DNA of 64,000 nt from Malaya genurostris (taxonomy: Eukaryota; Arthropoda; Insecta; Diptera; Culicidae): positions 249,647,771-249,711,770 of the forward strand of contig NC_080571.1 of the NCBI RefSeq assembly GCF_030247185.1, read 5' to 3'. The position numbers and the translations under genes were made by a program. Positions 10,961-23,442 of the stretch are shown one piece after another (within the stretch, counting starts at the first letter, position 1; the number at the start of each line of letters is the position of its first letter). The notes beneath the pieces are model-generated. The model saw nothing but the letters and a program-made list of their open reading frames with translations, was not told the DNA's origin and searched no databases.

Positions 10961-13900
10961 AATGAATTGTGATAGCATATTTTGAAGTTGTTCTCATGTC
11001 ATACATGGGCACATAAAACACTGGATTTTAGTGTGAATAATAGTTTCAAGCTCGTTTTGATTCAAGTTTCTTGAAATAAATCAAATGTTCCATTACAAGA
11101 TGTTTCAACGATATGACCTCATGCACGAGTTATGAGAAATTGTTTTGTTTTGTTCTGTGATGAAGTGTAAATTAATTTATTTGAATTTCAGTTTTCTACA
11201 ATACCGGTCACTTTACCGATGCGGATTTTTTAAAATGATTTGTCGGTATTGGCTATTCAAAACCAAAGTGTCCAAAAAGTGATGCAAGAAATGGATCATC
11301 ATCCGATTTCACATGTTTCGATTTGGATGACACTTTGCATACGCTTTTAGTATAGCAAGGCATTTGTTTCGCACGTATTTGACTCAGAACTGATTTTTAA
11401 ATAGGGCGACTGATTTTTTAAAAGGGTGTATGCACTTTCTCTAAATCATTGTTATTCCAAAACTATTAATTTTAATAAAACGATGTTTCAGAAGAATAGT
11501 TACGTAATCAAGTACGCACGTTGCCATCCTTGAGTTATTTGGAAAAGCAATATAAAGAAATGAAGTTTTTGTTTAATTGTATCGTATATTATTTGCCTAA
11601 AAATAGTGGATTTGTAGATGTTCCAGAAAAATTTTAATTTGAAAGACTCTTTTTGTATATAGCATAAAAAACTTCAATATTTTCTTAAAGATTTATAAGG
11701 TTAAAGATTGAATTATTAAATTGAAAAAATCGCTCTTTTTACTTTTTTGAACATTTTTGTGAAGTTGGGCTATTGTACCAATAGTCATCTCATTAGTATT
11801 TTGTCGATTACTCGAGTTTCAATCAACGAACGTGATAATATCGAATACAATATCTTTGCTTCGGTTCTAATTGGCAATACCGCAGAAAAATAACTCGGAA
11901 CTTGTGCAATATCGCGACGCGAAAACTCTAAGTTCATCTTACTCTCTAAGTCAATCTATCGAACAGGCTATAACAGCAGTATGGAACAAGTTTCGAACTA
12001 TTTATTCTGCGCTATTGCTTCTTAGAGCTGAAGCAAAAATATTGTATCCCATGTTATCTCAATTCATTAATCCGAAATAAACAAGCAAAACGTATCGTCT
12101 TCATATTAACCTAAGTTCAGTTTCGAAGAAAACAAGTCATACATTTTTTTTCTTCTCAAGAGGAGCTACAGATATTTGTTGGCAGCTCTTCGAACTACGA
12201 AGAAATTTTAACTTTAATTTCCTCAGATATTCGAGTGCCAGTAGACATTAATTTCAACCTGCAATCTGCAATCATCGCTTTGTATAATGTGAAAGTGTAT
12301 TTTACTGGAACTATGTTCAAGGTTACAGTACAGTTTGGCTACTTCGTGGGTCATCGAACGGTCGCATTGCCTCACGAATCAATCAAGCTCGCTAGGTCGA
12401 GTAGTACAGCGTGTACGAAAATTAAAGATCTTATCACTAGATTGACCAGTATTTCATCCGTCCTTCCTGGATGCCCCTTGAGGTTTGTGGCATAACCATT
12501 TACTGTGCGCCCTATGAAGAGTGTCGCGAAAAATGGTTTAATTTTTTACCCACTACAGAAGCAGCCGATCCTGAATGGGAAATTATGGATTTCGCTGAAA
12601 AGGTAGGCTGCGATCAGGGTTGGAGTAAGCATCAGAAACACTAGTTTTCAAAGTTGTTTCCAACATTTGCAAATCGTTAAGATTTATAGGTCACCATTGA
12701 CAATTAACACGTACAGTTGTTCTTAATTCTTTAGAAAAATGTACGAACGAGTTAGTATTATTCAAAGAACTTAGTACATAGTTTCGTCCCTGTAGCTTGT
12801 TTATGCGCTGCCAACTTGTCCAAAAGGTCCGTCCTCTTGCCAATTTTGAGAATAAATTTTTAATTAAACACTTTTCTCGCATATTTTTTTAAGTGGATCC
12901 GCTCGAATGTTTTCGCAGAAACGAACTTGGGGCACCGGGTCCGCGGAAACTTTCTTCAAAAGATGCTGCTCGAAATTGTACAGACCGCAACCGTGCGCCC
13001 AATCAATCGTAAGCTTCCCTAAAAAAGAAGAAGGGCCGACAGCAAATTGAAACTGAAACGAATACGTGGTGAGAGATTATATGGAAAATTGATACCGTCC
13101 TGGCCAAGAAAAACATAAAATGATCAAAAGTGGTAAGATGTAGAGGTCTTTCATTTCGAAGGACCGAATTCGGATTGGTGCAGCTTCGAAGTTGTAACAT
13201 TGGCGATGATTCACTGGAGGTGGAGTATCTCTGACAGACTAAAATATCGTGCCAATTAAGCAATAATATTTTAATTAAAACATTAAATTATGATTATTTT
13301 CTCCGCTCATTCTGCGCGAGCTATCGGTTGGCGCCCGCAGCGGAGAGCTCTCATCAAAATGCAGGTTGTACGGCAATTTGATGTAGAACAAGTCGTACGC
13401 CATCGGAAAAGATTCATGATTGAATTAATTGCATTTCGATGTCGAAACTTGAGTTTCTTCGATAGCCCGATCTTTACTGGACTTCGCTACAAGATTCCAT
13501 GTATGTTAAGGTAAATATCATCAATTACAGCAACTGATTGTCTATTGCTTCTTTGGATAGTTGCAGTCACGTTGTGCAATACTCTCCCGTGAAGCGGCAT
13601 TTCGATAGATTTCTCGTTTTCGGTGCGCACGACATGATTAGTGATTACTCATATTTTCAACGCCTTTCGTTTGTGCTGGGGTGGTTTCATCTAACGAACC
13701 ACCGTGGATAGTCTAGCGGGAATCAGTGGAAACAGGGTGTATGTTGGTGTCGAACGACGTTATTTTGTTACTATTATGCCATTTTAATGAGATGAAGGGA
13801 ATTCCTATTCATTTCACTTTCCCATCGAAGATTGTTAGTAATGGACAGCAGCGACCTGGTGTTCCCAGCCAGGGGACGGACCCATCAAAGGTTAGTTTCG

Positions 13901-14370
13901 GCTATTAGGTGCTACAAACAGATCGGTTCGTGATCACATAATTAAATTTATTGAAGATTGTGGGGCACGGTTGGGAGTATTCATTCCCGGAAAGGAGATT
14001 GGGCAATGTTGACCATTTGTTGAGTCATTATTTTATTATTTGTTTATTTCGTTTTGTTAGGCTATCACAAGGAATGAATTAATTCGATGAACTCATGTCC
14101 GAACTACTTTCAGTAGAGTAACGTCGTTCATCTTTGATGTACATATATTTGGTCCAATGTATTTGAGCGACTCACCAATGGGATTCTGAGAGCAGATATT
14201 CTGCATGAAAAGAATAAATCGGTGGAAAATGTATCACGTATTTGATTGTTTATTATACGTTTTCAATAAATTAATTATTTCATTCGTCGTTCAAATAAAC
14301 ATGCGGTATGTTAAAAAGCCTCTAATAGCTTTTTTCTTAGCTCTGCTTGTTGACTAAACAAGAAAAAAAT
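10961..14370. other. Unassigned sequence
   Basis: I recognise no gene, and the short frames on both strands are not protein-like. The stretches 12,180-12,620 and 13,290-13,910 are less AT-rich and could be old repeat or control sequence. I cannot identify them. Confidence 0.3.
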
Positions 14371-14371
14371 G

Positions 14372-14515
14372 CAGGGGACGGGTATAGCTAAATGGATTAG
14401 TCGATGCCTTTCACGCAGCCCACCTGGGTTCGATCACCAGCCCCGCACATAGAGTGAAAGCTTTTCTGAACCGAAAAGGCGAATAATCTTAAGGTTAAAA
14501 CGTCTATAATTGAAG
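14372..14515 (+). repeat. tRNA-derived SINE, family B
   Basis: The head GGGGACGGGTATAGCTAAATGG holds an A-box-like TAGCTAAATGG, followed by the B box GGGTTCGATCACC at about 14,427-14,439. A short body follows (GAGTGAAAGCTTTTCTGAACC). A minus-strand relative lies at 33.6-33.7 kb. It is non-coding, and the tail ends in A-rich sequence. Confidence 0.7.
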
Positions 14516-14872
14516 CAAAAAAATTAAAAATAAAATGAAGACTAATATTGACCTAATCAATCGTTTTGTGTGCTACAAGCTACATTGATTTAATAACTGG
14601 AAACTATTGTGAAAATCGTAAAATGGGATGAATAAAACCTTATGACAGAAAATTTTCAATGATTAGATTGAACTGGTGATATTTTCAATTTGGTCATTTA
14701 AATTTGAAATCAATAATGTTGTCGAAGTAAAAACTCATTTTCTAATAATCCAAGTTTCATCGTCTTGTTCAAGTGTGCGCTAATTCAACTTATGCTCATT
14801 TGAAAGGATAAACTTCAACTTAACTTTTCACCTATGCCCAGTCGTCGCGTACCTTGGCTTCATAGTTGTAAA

Positions 14873-15106
14873 CAGGCGCGTATACAGGGGGTGTTTTAGG
14901 GGTTCAAACCCCCTCCGAAACTCAAAAAAGTATGATATTATGTAAACTCTTTTTTTCAAATAAGTAAAAAATAAAATGAATAATTTTCAACAAACGACTC
15001 CACAATAAAAAAATTTCAAATAATTATATAAAAAGTTCCATTTGTATGGAAATTGATCAACATGTTCTGAAACACCCCCCGAATTTTTTTTCTGGGTACG
15101 CGCCTG
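14873..15106. mobile_element. hAT-type MITE with 8-bp target-site duplication
   Basis: The element is 234 bp long with termini CAGGCGCGTA and TACGCGCCTG. Inside these are inverted G-rich and C-rich blocks (CAGGGGGTGTTT against AAACACCCCCC). It is flanked on both sides by the 8-bp direct repeat GTTGTAAA (14,865-14,872 and 15,107-15,114). An 8-bp target duplication plus CA..TG ends is the hAT signature. There is no ORF, so transposition would need a transposase in trans. Confidence 0.85.
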
Positions 15107-15114
15107 GTTGTAAA

Positions 15115-15479
15115 GCTTGATTTCTATGGAAAACAACATTTTTTTTAATCAAACTGTTAACTAAGCCTACTACGGAAATATGTTACACATTTCAATGGAA
15201 CATATTTTTTTTACACTGTATCCCAAACAACTTTTTCTTGAAATCTCGAGCGACTGTTGAGGCTCCATAGAGATGAGTATCGATGGCGTTTTTTTAAATC
15301 CAAAAAAGTGTAAAATGACCAACTTTGAAAAATCATAAAAAAATATAATTTAGTCGTATTGAGATCAAATTTCAAATTTGAACGCATGAATAGGAAGTGT
15401 TTAAACAAACTTCTGATTTTGCCATCTGACCAGAGACTGACCACTGAGCAGTGTTGCTACTTTCGCGGGCACAAGTTCA
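15115..15479. other. Unassigned AT-rich stretch
   Basis: I see nothing recognisable. Confidence 0.3.
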
Positions 15480-16180
15480 ACCAAAGATAAACTCACACCC
15501 TCATTCAACATAACTCAAAATTGAGTGACACACCACTTAAATTCATAAAAAGTGCACGTACTCTAAACTTGAGTGTTTAATCATTTCTGAGTTAATATAC
15601 GAAGCTTTCAAAATTTGAGTATTTTTTACTCATAATATGTAAAAAGTATTTTTTTAAAAATTTGAGTGAGCTTAGCTCAAAACTTGAGTTCCTTGCGCTT
15701 AAAATAAAGACATTCTTATTCGTAAATGTTGCATATGTAAAGTCCCTCTTCTTTCTTTTAAATGGAAAGCTCAGAAAAGTGATTTTCCTTTTGACCGGTT
15801 TGCAGTCGAAATTGAACGATGTCGATATTTTTATGTTGTACTTCTCACTCAGCATAATTGAAACCACAAAATTTCTATTGAAAACATCTATGATTGTTGA
15901 TTTATGATTTCAGAAAACCTGAACTAGAAACGGTAATGAAAAACGACGTATTTTTGCATCCTTAAATTCGATAAGAATATTCCGACAAAGAAAACGCACT
16001 GAACTGCAAGAAGTATTTTTTTCACTCAGATGTTTGAAAACTCAACGCTTACTGTATTGTATGAATAAATGCGAGAGAACTCATGGCCTGAGCTCAAATC
16101 CATATTCAAATTTTAACATATTGTTCCAGTTTATGAATTTGAGTGATTGCAACTCAAACCATGAGTTATGTTCAAAGAAC
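15480..16180. repeat. Cluster of palindromic TTGAGT/ACTCAA words
   Basis: Words such as ACTCAAAATTGAGTG (near 15,512), AGCTCAAAACTTGAGTT (near 15,676) and TTTGAGTGATTGCAACTCAA (near 16,138) recur through about 700 bp, often as short inverted pairs. The pattern is denser than chance would suggest by eye. It may be a degenerate MITE with subterminal repeats or an array of factor sites. The short frames inside are AT-driven. Confidence 0.4.
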
Positions 16181-16199
16181 GTGCAAGATAGATTCACTG

Positions 16200-16905
16200 T
16201 CAGTTTCATTTATTCGAATCAAAACAACAAACATCTGATCGCTTGATGCGTCGTAACTGTGACAATGAATGTTTATGTTTGAAACAATATCAAGTTACAG
16301 TATGAACGATATTGAGCTATTTTGTTTCATATCCAGTAATTCTTAAAATAAGAAAGTAAAACAAATTATAACTGTTGCTTAGAATTTATTTAGTTCGTTA
16401 TTGCCTCATCCCATGAAGCATTGAAACAAGAAATCATTATGTGCTGAATGTAACCATATGTTTGCTTCCTTCCCAACTTTTATTGTGTCCATGGCATTCT
16501 GCCGGAAATAGTAGACGCTTATTAACGAAGGGTCAATAACATTTCATTATTACTAAGCCAACTGGTTCACGTTTACTGGCTCAATATTTTTCAATGGATC
16601 GTATGGGACATTGTAATCTTGAGTATATCTTTGGTTTACCTACATTCTCTCAAACGTGTATGCACAAGTTTCAAAGCAGTCTTGACTTGGGATGTTAGGT
16701 TTGATGAAATATATGTCCTCTAAAATTTAACTAAGTTTTAATTTCTTATTTTAAGAATTACTGAATATGCAGCAAAATTTCCCAATGGCGTTTATACTGT
16801 AACTTGATATTTTTTCAAACATAAACAAGCCTTGTCATAGTTACGACGCATGTAGCGATCAGACGCTTGCTGTTTTGTATCAAAAGATAGAAACTATTTC
16901 AGAAA
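16200..16905. mobile_element. Foldback-like element with long inverted arms
   Basis: The left arm (about 16,200-16,362) and right arm (16,735 to about 16,905) are inverted copies. Both contain TCTGATCGCT, ATGCGTCGTAACT, GTTTATGTTTGAAA, AATATCAAGTTACAGTAT and CAGTAATTCTTAAAATAAGAAA. Identity over the core 130 bp is roughly 85% by eye. The spacer of about 370 bp has no ORF. No target duplication is obvious. This is a non-autonomous DNA element with long terminal inverted repeats. Confidence 0.7.
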
Positions 16906-18410
16906 ATGTTCCTTGTTTTCTATCCCATTATCATGGCTTCCCGTAACAGAGACGACAGTTTTGTGTAAATGTATTTTGTTTTCGATAACTGTCTGCTGTG
17001 ATATTCATTGGATATTACTGAATAGAGATCTAAAAATTTAGAAGTTTGGTCTTAAATTCAATAGATATAATAGAATAGATTTTGCAATGTGATGGCCTTC
17101 GTTGATACAAATTGATATAATAGGTGGAAGAGGCTGTTACTTTTAAATTTAAATGCTTTACTTGACGAACAATTTTCTTGAGAAACCATATTTATTTTAA
17201 AAATACACAGGTTTCTAAGTACCGTTTATCAAAGTTACATTTTTCAACAAAGTAATAAATTTTGCGGACAGTAAATAAGCTACTGATTTAAAACCTACAA
17301 ACTGTTACAGTGCGATCCAGTTATCGCGAATGGAATTGCGTTACCAAAATTAAATCCAAACAGCTTAAATTTCTGGAACAGGATGGCATCAAATAGTTTC
17401 ATATCGTCTCGAGTGCAATGAATTTTATGGACCCTTAGTCTTAGGGTCTTGAATAATCTTTCGACGATCCAGGTTTAGTAGTTTATTGTATCAATGTTGT
17501 TGGAAGCGACGAAATTCAGTCAGTAAAAAGGTGCATGCCATCAAGCTTATAAAATAGTTTTAGCAGTAAAATCGTTCAGTTTGAATTTAAAGCATTCCTC
17601 CGAAGCTTGTTTCAGTTCTGTGAGTCGAAAAATTTATTCAAATGTAAACTATATCTCACCGAAAAAAGAGGATGCACAATCACGATCGCATGGTTTGCGG
17701 TGCAATTCAGTCGAAATACACTTTCTGTTTTTTTTTCATTTCACAACACTTCAGTCACTAATAAATCGCATTTCAACGGATTTACAGCTCGGGAATCGTA
17801 ACGACGAGGACGGATGGGGCGTAACAGATAGATCAAAATCACTCGATAAGACCTCCCGTTGAAATCGATCCGAAAACGCACGCCACCAGGCAAGGCGGCG
17901 TTCGTAGTCTGTTCGAACTTCGTAAACACCCGAGACTGTAGACTGCTGCCTTGCCAAGATCGTGATCGTAGTCTGATGGAGGGACCCACAGCCACGCATC
18001 TTTGCGGTACCTCCGGTTCGAAAGCAAACAACCTAAAAAACAAATTGCTATTCGGCGGAAAAGAGACAGACTGTATGAAATATAATTTAAATTTGATTCG
18101 ACTGCCTGCCTGTTCTTTGACATGTTGTAGTACTATCGCGCATCGTCAGACAGGGGCGATGATGTCAGTTGGAGTCAGGCTGCGCCGCACCGCTTAGACC
18201 GAGAAATCGGATCATGGGAAAAAAGCTGTGCAACATTCGGTGTCTACGGGAGGCGATCGGCGATGGAATCGATGAGCTGTTCGAGGTTGGCAAAGATCAA
18301 GTTTAACTGATACCGGCTGAATTGACGAGTGAGTTTGTGCTGATTTTCTGCTAATATTCAGTGAATTTCTAGATTCTTTTTTCCTTACGACGGACAGTCA
18401 TCATCAACAT
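16906..18410. other. Unassigned sequence; GC-richer from about 17,750
   Basis: From 17,750 to 18,330 the sequence is notably GC-richer and open in several overlapping frames on both strands (up to 112 codons), as expected from composition alone. None of the translations resembles a known family. It may be a regulatory block or an untranslated exon. Confidence 0.25.
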
Positions 18411-19944
18411 AATTAACGAGATCGGGAGTTCTTCCATTGAAAGATCGTTTTTGGGAGCTTTCATCGCGACTGCTAATAAGATGTGAGGTACTGAATCCCC
18501 TGGTTATTAATAACTTCGAAAGGCTAGTTGAGCTTCAATCTCAAACAAGATTCATGACAGTATATTTTAACCATATGTCACAGGAAATCAACCCTTCAAG
18601 ATATATTCCTATCCGTGTCAGTCTCCTAAATGTCCCTGACTCAACTTTATTTTTCGACACATCCATGCAGCGCGAAGTGCGTGGAATCCCGGAACACCTA
18701 CGCTCGATGGAAATTCCAAAAATATTTACAAGTAAGTTCAGGCATATTGACTCTGAGAAAATATTTTACACGGACGGATCACGAATTGAAGAGGCTACTG
18801 GGTTTGGTATATTCAACAATAATGTTTCGGTCTCATTTAGGCTTCAAGAACCTGCATCTGTTTATATAGCAGAGTTAGCAGCAGTTCATTATAGCTTGAG
18901 TGTAATCGTCACATTATCTCCAAACCATTATTTTCTTTTCACAGATAGTCTGAGTGCAATTGAAGCTATTCGTTCAAACGCCGCTTGCAAAAATGAACCT
19001 TTTTTCTTGGGCAAAATAAAACAGTGCCTGAACGTCATATTGAATAATAATTATCAAATCACAATAGTTTGGGTTCCGGCTCATTGCTCCATTCCATGTA
19101 ATGAAAGAGCCGATATTTTAGCCAAACGTGGTGCTATTGAGGGTGAAATTTATGAGAGACCGATTGCTTTCAACGAATTCTATAGCGCGTCTCGCCAAAG
19201 AACACTTGCCAGCTGGCAAGCTTCTTGGGATAAAGATGATCTGGGTCGGTGGATGCACTCAATTATTCCTAAAATATCGACAAAGGCATGGTTCAGGGGA
19301 CTGGATGTGAGTAGAGATTTCATTCGTGTGATGTCCAGACTCATATCCAATCACTACACGTTAGATGCACATCTCCTTCGAATTGGACTTTCCGAGACTA
19401 ATCATTGTGCTTGCGGCGAAGGTTACCGCGATATTGACCATGTTGTTTGGACATGCGTGGAGTTTCGTGATGTCAGATCTCAACTAATAAATTCCTTGCG
19501 TACCCAAGGTAGACTATCCAATGTCCCAGTTCGCGACATTCTTGCTTGTCGTGACCTTCCATACATGAAACTTCTTTATCATTTCATTAAATCCATTGGA
19601 GTTCCAATTTAAATTTTATTTTATGTTAGACTGTTTTCTCTTCCATGAGTTCAACCAATAGCCAACTATAGGATATTGAATATAAGTGGTGAACTGATAC
19701 AAACAATCCTGAAATAGTTATAAGATCGTGTACAAAATAAATGTATTTTATTTAATGTAATTTAAAATAGCAACTCGCTTGATAAAAACAGTGTTTAGAT
19801 TAACTAATGAGTACCAACATACTAATATGATATTCGAAATGTATTAGGTTTAAACTACTATGTATTGTGGATGCCACGGTGAAGAAAAACTTATGTATAT
19901 TGCCTATGAAATAAACGTATTTATGAAAAAAAAAATTAACGAGA
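18411..19944 (+). mobile_element. 5'-truncated I-type LINE insertion with 11-bp target-site duplication
   Basis: The word AATTAACGAGA occurs at 18,411-18,421 and again at 19,934-19,944, directly after a short A-run. The 1.5 kb between is the 3' end of a non-LTR retrotransposon: the C-terminus of ORF2, a 3' UTR of about 300 bp, and a poly(A)-like tail. Truncation at the 5' end with a target duplication is the normal outcome of incomplete target-primed reverse transcription. Confidence 0.85.
18422..19612 (+). pseudogene. LINE ORF2 C-terminal part: RNase H domain and C-terminal zinc motif
   Basis: The frame is open from the insertion boundary at 18,422; it enters as SGVLPLKDRFWEL with no ATG of its own, so the protein is a truncated polyprotein tail. 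Counting residues from the TTG at 18,437, an RNase H fold is visible with the catalytic acidic residues D113 (YTDGS), E146 (IAELAA), D170 (FTDSLSA) and D226 (CNERAD), plus H216. All expected residues are present. A C-terminal CX1CX8HX4C motif follows (C324, C326, H335, C340), as in many I-clade LINEs. RNase H would degrade the RNA strand of the RNA:DNA hybrid. The reverse transcriptase and endonuclease are missing. The absence of stops suggests a fairly young insertion. Confidence 0.85.
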
Positions 19945-20498
19945 AATAGATCAAAGGTACATTTAAATCAAACAATTATAACAAAACTGGCGAAAAATAA
20001 ACAAAATATGTAGGGCTTGTGCCCACTACCATCTTCAATCGATGATCAACTGCTGTGTCATTTTTTATAAGGTTAGAGTTTTCCCAAAAACCAAATTTTA
20101 AACTATTACATCTAGAGAACAATAGCCAATAACTGATAGATTGTTCTTGCATTTGTTACACATATACTTTAATTACTGTATTTAGTGTTTTATCAATATC
20201 CAATGTGAAAATATTGATGAAAGGTAGATCGAATTGCACAAAAAAGTACAAACCGAGACGTAGAAATACGGAATGTTTTAAGTGATTGCTGTGTACTTAC
20301 GAAACATTTCTGTTCGTCAGTGAAACAGATACTAACTATGGGTGGCTATAAACCAGGAGTATTTCTAGTTGACTAATATGAGGGAAACATGCTTGTGCAT
20401 GTTGTTCAAAAAGAATAATTTAGTCATTCAATTTATAACCAAAATTCTCTTATAATCAATTTTCTCGTCTACAGCGAAATTGTTCTTTTTTTGTTACA
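19945..20498. other. Unassigned AT-rich stretch
   Basis: No coding frame or identifiable repeat. Confidence 0.3.
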
Positions 20499-21548
20499 TA
20501 CACGAAAAGAAATCCGTTACTGCTGTCATGATTAGAAAATTATGAAACCAATCATTTTAACTTCTCATGAAACGATGAGCAAAAAGTCTTCTCCCATGAA
20601 AATTAATCATGGTCCATTTCTTTTAAAGCTCGTAACTCCAATTTTCTTTCCGGATATCACTTTGAACCCTCTGTCTCAAGTGATGTGATGGATTGTTTAA
20701 TAGATTAATGGTAAGACGAAAATCAGACATTGAAAAGCATGAACTACTGAAAATTTTTACTTAATCCTGAGGCATATTCATTTTATAATTGTGTTGGTTT
20801 ACCCACCGGTTGACAGAAAATTGACAACATAAAGATAATAAACCGAAAATTGACATTATAAGTTTTACATTTTATATAAATATATCTGAATGTATTCCTA
20901 CATATTCGATGTGACTGTTGTTGTTAAAAGGATGTTCCGAGAGATAACGTAAACCGAAATACAATTTCGACTGTAAATTAGGAGCACCATCTAACGAAAA
21001 TTAGATTTTTTTTGTTCAACCAGTTTGATTAATTTGTTTCATAGATATAAGAACACAAGCTGTATTGATTCACCTAAATATTTCAAATAAGACGATTTTG
21101 CAAACGATGTTTTGAAAACAAAAAAGGAAAAATCGATCCGCGGTATTTGCAAGAATTCAACATAGAGTATCTTTTTAAGAGGTTTGATTCACACGTGTAT
21201 TTTCATGCAGTTCGTTTATGTTTATTATTTGAGACATTAGTTGAAATCGTATAAACAATACACCACACAGGTTCACACCATGCCATTTACTTCATATTTA
21301 AAATCTTCATATTTTAAAACATAACGCCTGAATTTATGTTGCAAAGATAACCATTGTAGCAGAAACTCACCTGAAGTTATACCCAACAACGTCAAATGCG
21401 TTACGCTAAATTTCAATGAAATCAGTTCAAATGGATCATGATCCGAGAACTTTTAATCATGGTGTATTATCATAACATGAAAATATACTATTTTCCACAA
21501 ATCATGACTCGTTTTGCTCATTTCTTGAATCGGAATTTTGCCCGTGTA
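20499..21548. mobile_element. Putative non-autonomous DNA element with imperfect TACACG termini
   Basis: The left end TACACGAAAAGAAATCCG (20,499-20,516) is mirrored at 21,531-21,548, whose reverse complement is TACACGGGCAAAATTCCG (13 of 18 match). ATCATG-containing words lie inside both ends. There is no ORF in 1.05 kb and no convincing target duplication. Confidence 0.45.
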
Positions 21549-23042
21549 TTAAAATTGTTGGCATAAGCTGTGTACTCCGGTTCATAATCGAGAGATGTGA
21601 ATGCTGAGTGTGATGCTTGTTGTGTTCGACTGATCTCCTATACATCTAAGTAATGATTTAAAAACTATTCAATACTCAGATACCCATCAAACCAACAAAA
21701 TGGATAACTCAACCCAAATATCGCTGATTCAAACAAAATATGCTCGCTTATAACTAGAAGCTTATAACTGGTTGTTCCTAACAAGTATTGATTGTTAAAA
21801 AAACATTGGTTGAAATTGTCACTATAACAACAAAAATACTTATTAGAACTACCCGGAATTTATTTATTCTCACAATTTTACAATATAGTCGCAATAAATA
21901 AATATCAGGACATTCTAATTACAGACTCTTACAGTAATGGATCGGCTGATGTAAAAGTCATTGATACGGCAACCCAGTGTCGAAAAATTTTGCCTTAAAA
22001 TGTACCAGCTGGTGCCGAAACAATCATTTTACAGTTATTTGCTTTTCACGTGATATGTTTTTATTCTGTGCGGAAACAATTCTCGAGGAAGATTCATCGC
22101 TTCAAATTTTGTAAAACTATTAGGGTGCTTCTCGGTTTAACGTATGACAAAAAACTTACTTTCAAGGATCGCATTGAAAAAAAAATGTAAAATGTAATAA
22201 ATAAATAAAATGTCTGTCCAAAAAACAATTTATTAATTTATAAACAAATGTTTTATGCAGTACCAATTTTGTCAAGTTGTTATTCCACCAGGAGGAAAAC
22301 GCTTCAAAGGATTCAGAATAAAATTCTGAAAATGATTCTAAAGCGTCCTCCCTAATTTAGTTTAGTTATAAGGAAATTCCGACAAAAATCGATGCAATCT
22401 TCAATTGAACCGGTTCGCTCTCTGTATTAGTTAGTAAGTTAGTATATAAGTTCCTTTTCCCCATTACACAATACAAGTAGGTTTACAATTTTCCCTACAC
22501 AAAAGTCACAGAGTTTCGGAAGCAAATGATTTTTTACTGCTAATAAAAAAATCATGTATTTAATAGGGCTGAAAAGTGATCACTTGTGACTGAACTAATT
22601 TAAATCCTAATAATTCAATTTTAACTCATATTAAAAAAAAATTACATTAAAAAATGTAGGCTTCTTCTTTAGCACCTAATTATTTTAACGCTTCCTAAGC
22701 TATGGCGGTTACTTTAATTACCTAATCATAAGCAATATTTAGCGAAAAACAAAAATATTATGCATCTTAACAGGAAAAGTATAAAGACAAACAGTTTTAT
22801 TTGGTAATCGTTTGCTTGTAGTTAGTAAAAATTAGATAAATGGCGATTACTGTTCAAATCATTGAAGTATAAAGAGTATGGAAACCCGCCTGCAAAAATT
22901 TTTACTTTACTCAAAAACAAATTTTAATTAATTTCAAACACATAACAATACTTTTTTTGCATAAATGCGTGATATAATATGAGAGTCTGTAATTCTAATG
23001 ACATTAAAAATACAACCAGCAATCAAGCTCTAATTTGAAATA
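21549..23042. other. Unassigned AT-rich sequence
   Basis: No gene or clear repeat was recognised. Confidence 0.3.
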
Positions 23043-23442
23043 CACTGAGGTTTGGTTTTACCTCCAATGGCTTCCAAAATTCATGAAACATCGTGATGTG
23101 GTGTTATTTCAACAAAAATTTGTTTGAAAAAATCGATTTTTTATGCCAAATGCCTTAGAAATGCAGGAAATGTCGAGATGTGGTGTAATCGAAAAATTTC
23201 GAAGTGTCAGAGAGTTGACTTCAAAAAATTTCGGGATAACACATAATAACAAATCTCGACGGTTCATGCATTTCTAAGATAAAACAATTAAACCTCATGA
23301 CCGGGAAAATTCGCATAAAAAACTGCATAATTTTGGAAATCCGCGCAGAAAAAAATCGCATTTTTTTGGAAATCCGCGTAGCTTTAGATATGCTTGTTAC
23401 TTCGTAAATCGCATAAAAAACCGCATAGACAAGACCTCAGTG
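23043..23442. mobile_element. MITE with CACTGAGGT termini
   Basis: CACTGAGGT at 23,043-23,051 is inverted as ACCTCAGTG at 23,434-23,442. The right half carries repeated words (GGAAATCCGCG twice, CGCATAAAAAACCGCATA). It is about 400 bp and non-coding. No clear target duplication. Confidence 0.5.

Noticed and set aside
17859..18197. 112-codon plus frame and overlapping minus frames
   Set aside because: Several frames are open at once, as expected from the local GC-richer composition; no known protein family and no splice context.
21369..21380. Minus-strand CAG/GTGAGT junction as a third recursive splice site
   Set aside because: The preceding minus-strand sequence (TTGGGTATAACTTCAG) lacks a polypyrimidine tract and there is no nearby GTAAGT donor downstream.
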